In this document: positions 55,564-64,000 of the stretch, piece after piece | Numbering within the stretch: the stretch's first letter is position 1 | Layout of the letters: the number at the start of each line of letters is the position of its first letter | Assembly: GCA_021399445.1 (NCBI GenBank) | Contig: JAJTUQ010000004.1 | Span: 3,596,001-3,660,000 of the forward strand | Origin: Xylogone sp. PMI_703 | Taxonomy: Eukaryota > Ascomycota > Leotiomycetes | Reading direction: 5' to 3' | Length of the DNA: 64,000 bases | Made by a program: the position numbers and the translations under genes | Notes under the pieces: generated by a model | The model's database searches: none | Seen by the model: only the letters and a program-made list of their open reading frames with translations | What the model was told of the DNA's origin: nothing

Positions 55564-56203
55564 GCTTACTATTGTATAACTATCTGTCTGCTGTACTGAT
55601 TACAAGAGCCATATCAAAATATAAGGCACGTGAAAGAGGTAGGACCAAATTCTCCACTGCGTTCCTTTACAAAGCGCTAGGAACGCAGCCTGCCGAGGAT
55701 GTTCGGATACTAGCGGCCTAACCTAATTAGGCATTTCCAATCTTATCTGATTCACGATAGCATCTAGGTCACGTGGTAAGAATACCCCAGATCTGCCCAG
55801 GGGCCAGGGGTTGTGTATGGGGTGACTCCCTGTTTTAAGCAATATCGACCATATTAACAGGTAATTGGTTTGTATTGAATTTTGCCGATTCTTCGGTGGG
55901 CTAAGATTTTCTGCGCCGTAACCTCGCATGGTCGTTATTGCCTAAGAAGAGATCAGATGGCAGTTGGCCATATTGCCATATTTCCGTACCCTCGTCCTAT
56001 GGGCTGATCCCCACTGACGTCTTGCCCTCACTGCTTCGTGACTTACACTGGCTGCTATTCAGTGGCGTGCTATGTTGGGAAGACAAAGGTATAAATATCT
56101 GGCCCCAATATCATTACAGCTGTTCACGGAAAGTTCTGCAATTACGTCTATTCCCTGACCAGACGATCATCACACATACAGCACTAGAGGATACGAAAGT
56201 ACA
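55564..56203. promoter_or_regulatory. divergent upstream region of the thioesterase and the 56204 gene
   Basis: 640 bp. An open frame from 55938 overlaps the next gene in another frame and is not supported. Confidence 0.45.
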
Positions 56204-56748
56204 ATGGCAACCGCTGAGACTGTTGACCTCTCACCTCCTCACCCTCCCAGGGAAGAATCAATTACTACCTTCATTGAACTAATGCCAGAGATTAAAAAAG
56301 CACTCGTTCATCTTCGCCATAGTACAACAAGTATAAGCTCACTGCTAGTGTTAGTTCCAGGTAATATATACAAAGCTAAGAATATATAGAGCACGATCCA
56401 TCGTATTTCGCGGCTGTGGGTAACTTGTCGAATAGCCAGCTGACCAATTTCTCCGGTAATAATTCTTCGGTCCGTTATGATCCTCCCGAACTGACTTATA
56501 TGATATTAGAAGACAACTTGTTGGAAGTTCGTACTGCTAATACTGCATATGGAATGCACCTCTTCGGCAAGGTGCTCATTCCTGACAGCCATCTGCATTC
56601 GGCCTATTTCATGTTTAGAGCCTTTATTAGCGGGGAGGCTCCAAAGTTACATAGCATCCGCATGGATGAGATAGAGGAGCCTGACGGAGGGAAGTCCTTT
56701 AAAGCAATTTTTTCTGCTCAAGATCCCCTGGAGTGGTTTGATACGTAG
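56204..56748 (+). CDS. small protein of unknown family
   Basis: Two exons, 56204-56330 and 56390-56748 (GTATAA donor, ATATAG acceptor, phase 1), give 161 residues: MATAETVDLSPPHPPREES, then TTFIELMPEIKKALVHLRHSTTKHDPSYFAAVGNL. The C-terminal half (DPPELTYMILEDNLLEVR, then YGMHLFGKVLIPDSHLHSAY, then EPDGGKSFKAIFSAQDPLEWFDT) has regular hydrophobic spacing like a folded beta-rich domain. There is no membrane helix, signal or catalytic motif. I do not recognise the family. The gene is supported by the phase-keeping intron and protein-like composition only. Confidence 0.6.
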
Positions 56749-56887
56749 TTAAACAGGCTTGAAAAATCTCAAAGATTCGAGATGACTGGGCTTGAAATTG
56801 AGTAAAAACACAATATCCAGGTCTGTGTATTTATAAGCTAATATACATTTATCTACCATATGACAAGCATTGGGCCATTAATGTAGG

Positions 56888-59800
56888 TTAGAAGTCCTCA
56901 TCTGCATCATTATCAAGCATTGCCTCGTAATCTTCAGCAGAGGCAAAAGTAGGCAGGCTTCTCAGCATCTTTCTCCTCTCTTTGCTTCCAGTATTCTTTT
57001 CCTCTGCTGTTTCCGACTCCCTGGCCCCTGACTCTTTCTCAAACAACTCATTCTCGGATTCCTCACTGCCGTCATCAATGAACGGCACTTCATCTTCGTC
57101 TGATCCCGGTTCTAGTTCAGAGTCACCAGCCATGCTCTCTAAATCACTGATGTCGGAGTCCTCCAGATCAAGCATTTCCATATCAGACCCGTCTTCACTG
57201 TCGCCTTCGATTTCTGGCCTTGACTCAACGAGTGCTTGCCAGATCTCATCCTCATCCTCATCATCTTCTCCTGATTCAAGCTCCTTACCATCCCGCTTGG
57301 CGGTCTTCTTACCGCTCGTGGCTTCCTTTGCTTTACCGATTTGGGTGAAATATTTGTGGAAGAAAACATCCTCGACAGAGACATCTTCGACATTCTTGCG
57401 CCAAAAAGATGTTGAATTAAGTGGTTGCTGACTAGTTGTTGGAGTTCTGCTCGACAGCAGCACACCACTATTGTCTCCACCAGCAAGTGGCTGCATGATC
57501 GATGTACCACGGGGAGCCGCAGCTGAAGTCTTTGCGTTGCGATAGACAAATTTATCCAAGAAGTGTGAAAGAGTATGTGATGCCAAGTCCGGCTTCGGTG
57601 GTGCCTTGTCATTGCTCAGAAGATTGGATGCGAATAGCGAGACCGACGGATGAAAGTGAACTGAGAATGGGAGCTTCATTTCAATTAGCTGGGGCCTATT
57701 TTATGGGCATGAAATACTTACAGATTCCCACAGACAGCTTTGGTCAGCGTTGCTATGTTCGGGGTCTCGCTTTCTCCCATCGTAAATATGGGAAGGTTTT
57801 GTAGACTGTTTGGGATTGGAATCGGGAGCATCGATGGAAGTTTCTACCACATCCTCAGGGACATCGCGGAAAACTTCCTCGTCAATATCATACTCCTCCG
57901 GATCTGTTATAAGCGCTCTTAGCCCAGGAAATACTGTCTCTAACTCTTTTAGCATATAAAGCACACCACAGATAAACGGGGGCTGGTGTAGTGTAGCGAC
58001 TTGGAGTATTCGTTTAACAAAGGCCTTCACTCTCTTTACATTTAGGTCAGACCTTAACGCCTTAAACAGTAGGTTTAGATATAACGTATGTTTTGACGAA
58101 GTCACGAGGCGTGGGTCTAGGAGAGATTCATAAAGAGTCCTGTAGAAACGATCGACTGCTATATGTTTTGAGGTTGCCAACTGCTCGATAAGGATGAGGG
58201 CCTGGACGCTAGTATTGAAATTTGAGGAGTGGGTAATTTTGAACAGTGTATCCATATGTTTTTCCAAACTGTACTAATCATCAGCAGTAGATATACATAA
58301 AAGATAATGTGGACTTACGTAAACTCGTCAGATTTAGAGAAAGGGAATGCACGGTTCACGCCGGTAAGAACTGCAGATATCAACTTCTCTGTTGATTCCT
58401 CGCTAGCCTTCTTTGCTTCCTCCTCTTTGGCTTTCTTAGCGTTTGCTTTCTTCCCAGTTGTTCCACCTCCACCCTGTATTTGCCCCTTTCGGTTGAGGAC
58501 TGGTGCATCTGGTTTTATGTTATCGGACTTCAACAGGGACACAAAGAGGTCGAAATAAATGCTGAGAAGTTTTTGTGCTACAGGTTCCTCCCGCCCACTC
58601 AGAATCGTTTGATTGAGGGTATTGATAGCATAGTACTTAGCATGTGTGCTTTGGCCAGGACGCAAAAGTATCTCGGTTTCAATGGACCGTATAATAATAG
58701 GCTTCATCAGAGGATGCGAAATTTGTAGTTGGAGTAACAAGTAGGATGTTCGAGACGCAATCTTCTTGTCTGGGTCTCCAAGTTTGTTGACGAGAAGTCT
58801 AAGAAGATTGGCTTCCTGTTCAGGTTTCTCCTTCAGAAGCTCATACACATAATTCACAGCCCGAGAACGAGCGTATTCTACTTCATCGTTGCACCAGCCC
58901 TCTAGTATCTTCAACATCCTGAAATAAGCCTCTTTCAGCCAGTCTTCAAATGCCCATGAAATGAGGTGTGCTTCAGTAATTCCTCCAGGGAGCTTCTGAC
59001 CTCTCTTCCAGCTACGAATCGAGTTATTCTGTAATGCTCCTATAAGGCCTGGTTGGTTTGCAAAGTGTCTCAAGCGTCTATCAGCCGGTAAAACAACACC
59101 AGCACCTAGCAAATCTTTAAGCGCTCCCAAGGCGGTTACAGCCTGGCCACGACTTCGTTTCTGTGCGAGCCCCAAGAGATTATCAAAAGAGATCATAGTG
59201 TGAACTGGTGATTCTTGTACAACTAGAGTCAATGCTGAAATTTTATCGGATAAAGTACCCGAAGCCATAATTGTAGAAAGAAATCGATGTGATGAGGAGG
59301 ATGAAAGATGCTTGGAGGCATAAAGAGCTGTATCAGCTTCAAGGAGGCTCTTTGCATAATCTTGGAGATTAGCAATGATACCCTGATATGCTGTGAGGTC
59401 GTTTGACTTAGACTCGGGAAGTTGTGGGAGTTCGGCGGCATGCCAGTCTGGTCGTGCTTCAAATAACTATAAAGAGTCAGTTGTGTCAGTACAAAGGCTA
59501 GCAGAGCACTAACAAGACGATTCATACCCTTCTGGGGGTTGTCATTCGAACTATATGTCGTTCGGCTTTCCTCAATTTTGCTTGTTTTGTCGCCTTTTCC
59601 TTTTTCTTTTTGTAGTGCATTAACCTTTGAGGGTGGATCTGTGGTTAACTCCTTTACCTCATCCTCCTCATCTTCTTCCACTTCTTCCTCAGTGTTCTCC
59701 TCACTAGCATCATCCAGCCCATTACTCTCAATGCCAAGACCAGCTACGAAACTTGCAATCTCTTTGCGAAGAGCTCTGTCAGCAGCCTTCGCACTATGAT

Positions 59801-60251
59801 TCGCATCTAGGCTCTTGTCATCATCATTGTCGGATATGGCTCCGGCAACAAGTTCCAAATCTTCTTCGGTGCCCCCCAGAGCTAGTATTTCTTGAAGAAG
59901 CATCGCGTCATCTTCTTTTCCTCTCTTCTGAGAACCAATTGCAGTTCTACTTTTTTTAGGATTTGGTGAGGATTTCTCAGTCCCTTCGGCGTCCCTCTTA
60001 GTACCTCTGGCATTTTTAGATGCTTTGTTCTTGATTTTATCATCAGCAGTAAGACCTTGTGTCGTAGACTTTCCCCGCCGTGAAGATTGATTCTTGGGCC
60101 CATCTGTCGGCTTGGATTCGCGCCGTAGTCCTTGTTCAATTTTGGCAGTCAATGATGCTAGAGCACTTTCATCAAAAGACGGCAAGGCATCTTTTCCTTC
60201 CCCCTTTGCCAACTCCCTGGACTTTGGGGTCGCTTTGGTCTGTCCAGCCAT
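56888..60251 (-). CDS. noc1: Noc1/Mak21 ribosome biogenesis factor (CBF domain)
   Basis: Four exons (60251-59514, 59466-58319, 58268-57722, 57688-56888) with consistent phase give 1077 residues (yeast Mak21 has 1025). The N-terminus is Lys/Ser-rich, then acidic (NTEEEVEEDEEDEVKEL). The helical core includes LFEARPDWHAAELPQLPESK, DWLKEAYFRMLKILEGWCND and HAKYYAINTLNQTILSGREEPVA. The CBF/Mak21 domain sits at LEKHMDTLFKITHSSNFNTS and YLNLLFKALRSDLNVKRVKAFVKRILQ. It ends with FWRKNVEDVSVEDVFFHKYF and a long acidic tail. Noc1 pairs with Noc2 on early 90S and pre-60S particles in the nucleolus. An in-frame ATG at 60269 is a possible alternative start. Confidence 0.95.
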
Positions 60252-60618
60252 TGTGAATGCTATATCCACTCTGTGGAGGGAAATCGCGAAGAATAATTTT
60301 CTTGAGCGATAAGATAAGCAGGAGCTCTATCAACTCAAGGAAAATTTACGCGAAGAGCTCACAGCAAATTTCCACCTTAGGCGACTGCCTCTCTTTGGTC
60401 GCTATACGTCCAATTGGATAGTTTAGGTTCCGGACTTGCTACTCCTTACTTCATTCCGTATGTTTAAAATTATGTTATAACATAGAACAGTGAGAGAATA
60501 TCCAACCATATCATATTCTGCTCATTCTACTCCATGTAGAATGAACACAGTTCCCTAGCCTGCATTTTACTCACGTGATATACCACACCCACAGTACTCG
60601 TGGTGCTTTAACAGCAGA
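60252..60618. promoter_or_regulatory. divergent promoter region of noc1 and mitochondrial ProRS
   Basis: 367 bp with no specific site claimed. Confidence 0.45.
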
Positions 60619-62910
60619 ATGCTATCTATTCGTATATATCGTCCTCGAATTCATTCCTCGCTGGTTACAGGTACTAGACGTTGGCAGTTACAGTGTTCCA
60701 CAGAATTGAATGTTGGTTGTTTCAGCTACCGTTATACCACCTCAGCCCTCCATACTGATGATGCTTTGAAACCTCATCCAATTGTAAGTTGAGAGGCATA
60801 AATAACTACCGTGTAATGAAATTAGATGCTAACAATATTAGTCTGACAATAGAGCGCGACTGTCGGGCACATGGATTCCAACTGGTGGTATTGCAGCAAC
60901 TCAAAACGAAGGTAGGAAACCAATATGTTCAAGGCTATGAGTTGCTAACTTTATAAGATGCTCATTCCAAACTTATCCGGGCTGGATTTCTGCGCCAGGT
61001 TCTCTTTCACTTATCATGTAGTCCAGTCGCTGGATTCTGACTGAATTACTAGGCCCATTCAGGGATATTCCACCTCTTGCCTCTGGGGTTACGGGTACAG
61101 GACAAACTGGAAACACTAATAGACAAACATATGGCTAAATTAGGTGATTATATTTCATTAAATACTCTACGTAGCTTAGTTACCTAACTGATGGCTCAGG
61201 TGCCTCAAAATTATCCATGTCCTCTATATCTTCTGAGGAAATATGGACAAGAAGTGGCAGGTTAAAGCCCGGAAGTGTAGAGGTACGTTTACTCTCATTC
61301 TGTTATCATGCAAATCACTCTAACCTCCTTTACTTAGCTCTTCCGGTTTCAAGACAGAAAAGGAACAAAATATCTTCTTTCTCCAACTCATGAAGAGGAA
61401 ATTACAGCTCTAGTATCAAGTGTGGTAAAGTCATACAAGGAACTTCCTGTGCGCGTATACCAAATATGTAAGCTATTAATCTAATATGTGCTGCCATGCA
61501 CTGGTATGTTGACTCATGGCATGCTAGCCCGCAAGTATCGTGATGAGTTAAGACCTCGGCATGGTCTGCTGCGTTCGAGAGAATTTCTCATGAAAGATCT
61601 ATACTTTTGATTACAACTCATCACTAGCATTGGCTACTTATAATGAGGTTCGAAAAGCCTATGCGGAATTATTTAATGAACTCAAAATGCCGTATCTCGT
61701 GGCGGAAGCTGATTCTGGTGATATTGGCGGGAACTTGAGTCATGAATTTCACTTTCCAACATCCAAAGGCGAAGATCACATTGTCAGCTGCTCAACTTGT
61801 GACTACGTTGCGAACGAAGAGCTAGCAGAAAGTAGTCTCCCAACAGGGACTGGCGAAACTGGAGGCGCGAGCCCGGCCATACAGCCACAACTTCGAGTAT
61901 GGAGAGGAATCTCCCAAGATAGGCTTACTATGATCAATGTTTGGTACCCAGCACATGCTTCACAAGGATTGGAATATGATCGAGGAATAAATATTTATGC
62001 AATAAAATCCGTTTTCCCAGAGCTAGACGCCTCAGTTGAAGACCCTCTGCCAATTTGGGCAGGATATCAGTCCCTGGAAAGTCGTGCCGGGGAAAACCCT
62101 TCAGTTACAGAATCTCGTGGTTTACGCCTTCTTAACATCGTCGATGGTCGCCTCCCAGAATATGCGCGAACCGCCATTGAGTCGATAGATTCCCAGCTTC
62201 CATTCTGGCCAATTTCGTCGAAATCAATACCCTCTGGTATCTCTACACACTATATTTCGAGTCACCCACTAACTGGACAGTCTCTGAATCTTCTTCGAAT
62301 CAAAGACGGGGATACATGCCCCCGGTGTTCTCACTCAACCCTGAGTGTACAGAAGGCTATTGAACTAGGCCATACATTTCATTTAGGCACCCGCTATAGC
62401 GAGCCCATGAAGGCAATGGTCACAGTCCCAAGCAAGTACGTCGATCAGGAAATACAGAATCAAAATACCGCCCAAAAGAACCGGCCTGAGTCCACTGTTG
62501 AAGTTCCAATGCAGATGGGTTGTCATGGCATCGGTATATCACGAATGATTAGTGCAGTAGCTGAGAATCTGGCAGATGAGAGAGGACTCAATTGGCCTCG
62601 TGTCATGGCACCATACGAGGTAGTTATTGTACCAGCCAACGGACTCGAGGATGCTGCTGTGCAGGTTTACGATACGTTGCAAGAGGGTCACATATCTGAC
62701 TTAGATGTTGTGCTCGATGATCGGCAGCATCCTTTCCCTTGGAAGATGGGTGATGCGGATTTGATAGGCTACCCCGTTATTATTGTGGTTGGCAAGCAAT
62801 GGAGAACAGAGCAGCTTTGCGAGGTGCAGTGCAGAAGACTGCAGGTCAAAGACCACGTGCGCATTGATCAGTTATCATCTTTTGTTGGATCACTGCTCGA
62901 CCAGCTATAA
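60619..62910 (+). CDS. aim10: mitochondrial prolyl-tRNA synthetase, with an apparent frameshift
   Basis: Seven exons (60619-60783, 60842-60911, 60958-60998, 61053-61143, 61200-61282, 61338-61467, 61528-62910) encode a class II synthetase. The N-terminus is Arg/Ser-rich, as for import. Core segments are [57 protein letters not shown], the motif 2-type [24 protein letters not shown], and [18 protein letters not shown] (motif 3 area). The anticodon domain follows ([22 protein letters not shown]). After MKDLYF the frame meets TGA at 61608-61610. The next 1.3 kb stays open in the +1 frame and continues the protein exactly ([21 protein letters not shown]). The cause could be base loss, a read error or frameshifting. 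About 650 residues if bridged. Confidence 0.9.
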
Positions 62911-64000
62911 GACTGTCATGATTTCTGAAGATTGGTTAGTTGGCACGGTCATCATGAGCGAGATGTGCGGATGCTTGTTAAAATGTACTTGTATCATGAT
63001 AATGGAACTCTCCTGGCTAGGTTGTTTGCTTGTTTCCAAGAACGGCCGATGATATTTTCCAAACTTGCCGGAATGAGGCGGCTGTCTACAAATTCTGTAT
63101 CATAGAATACAGCTATCTCTTCGACCTGGCCTCCTGTCAACTGTCACTATACTAAGCAGGCTGCAGGACTGCTGCAGGGTCGCAGGAATTACGCGGGGAA
63201 GAGACGAAGTCAAACCCCAATTGCAATAGCTTTCTTTTAACCATTTAAAAAATTGGTCCTACCAAGTAATAGCGGCATCCAGGATGAACTTAGCAACACT
63301 TTATATTCTATCTACAAATCGCAGCTAAATGCAATGCCAATGAGTTGAAGTGTCAATAAGGTAGCCAAGAACCACCCCCGTCGCGGGACCCTAATCCCTT
63401 GATCTAGATCCCTTTTATCTTGGCAAATGAGGCAAAGCGCATCACTAATACATAAGTAGAGGTTCGACTTGAACATCTCACTCCGTTTATAGAAACCATC
63501 CCTAGCACCACAGAGAAGAAAATGATATACTGAATGGGTTCCTACCTACTTGAAAGATGATGAATCAACTCGCATTACGAGGAGATTGAGCGGTGGGGGA
63601 AGCCACGCAATCCCATCCTGTCCAATGGGCTTCTACTAGAACCCAACAGCCAAAAACCCTGTTTATCTCGCCGAATGAGTTCTGGAATTGCGGGAACTGT
63701 GCGGATGACGGCATTGGAGGGGGAACATAATTAATAATTACAGTAAAAACTGTTGCAACCTACGAAAAAAAAGCAACTCAAAGGAATGTGCCACGTGGTT
63801 GCGAGTACCAAAAAGAGCAAATACATGTAATCTATTCGCAACGACTGGTTCAATTTTCTAGCGCACTAACAGAAAAAAACAGGTCTGCCCTTCCGGAGTA
63901 GAATCTCCCATCTGTAAAATATCGTCATAAATCATGCAAATCATTAATCCCTGCCCGCATGCCAGCGCGGGAAACCTGAGACAAACAAGCAAACACGCCC
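62911..64000. other. right-edge gene-free region
   Basis: 1.1 kb after the ProRS stop with no supported gene, RNA or repeat. A short frame overlapping the end of ProRS (62783-63052) is an out-of-frame shadow. Confidence 0.5.

Noticed and set aside
1..64000. CRISPR arrays, bacterial operon signals, transposases, intact viral genes
   Set aside because: None were seen. The sequence is intron-rich fungal nuclear DNA.

Overview
The window looks like nuclear DNA of a filamentous ascomycete (Pezizomycotina; possibly Leotiomycetes, but that class-level guess is weak). The basis is short spliceosomal introns (about 45-120 nt, mostly GTAAGT/GTATGT donors with CTAAC-like branch sites), compact gene spacing, and a full set of fungal housekeeping genes, including a two-finger C2H2 regulator resembling the conidiation factor FlbC. 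I saw no tRNA, rRNA, CRISPR array or recognisable transposase. All exon coordinates were derived by hand from splice signals, reading phase and remembered family conservation.

Layout. 0-9 kb: an Ish1-domain secreted or ER protein cut by the left edge, a dehalogenase-type alpha/beta hydrolase, divergent puf6 and gir2, acl4, and a conserved disordered fungal protein. 10-18.6 kb: a small membrane protein, rad51, nup120, vps26 and lsm8. 18.9-29.4 kb: a nucleoside hydrolase, a membrane-anchored charged protein, a conserved low-complexity protein, tma17 and the mitochondrial rhomboid protease gene pcp1. 31-43.6 kb: a nine-exon PhoD-like phosphatase, an omega-type glutathione transferase with a long basic N-terminal extension, the divergent splicing-factor pair clf1/prp31, and the FlbC-like gene. 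43.6-51.85 kb: about 8.2 kb with no gene I can support, carrying many CTGTAC/GTACAG palindromes, a 10-bp inverted repeat and two microsatellites. 51.85-62.9 kb: vma5, APS kinase, a hotdog thioesterase, an unrecognised small gene, noc1/mak21 and mitochondrial prolyl-tRNA synthetase.

Functional themes. Several genes serve ribosome biogenesis or translation (puf6, acl4, noc1, gir2, mitochondrial ProRS) or splicing (clf1, prp31, lsm8). Others serve vesicle and nuclear transport (vps26, nup120), organelle acidification and proteolysis (vma5, pcp1) and sulfate assimilation (APS kinase). Many pairs are divergent across 180-640 bp, which suggests shared promoters.

Most notable: an apparent +1 frameshift (TTT TGA) inside the otherwise intact mitochondrial ProRS gene; a probable GC-AG intron plus a stop-free in-phase intron in vma5; a stop-free in-phase intron in clf1; 8-nt exons in the APS kinase gene and probably in the Ish1 gene; the full fluoroacetate-dehalogenase residue set in a fungal hydrolase; a GST joined to an AT-hook-like basic region; and the CTGTAC palindromes concentrated in long gene-free stretches.
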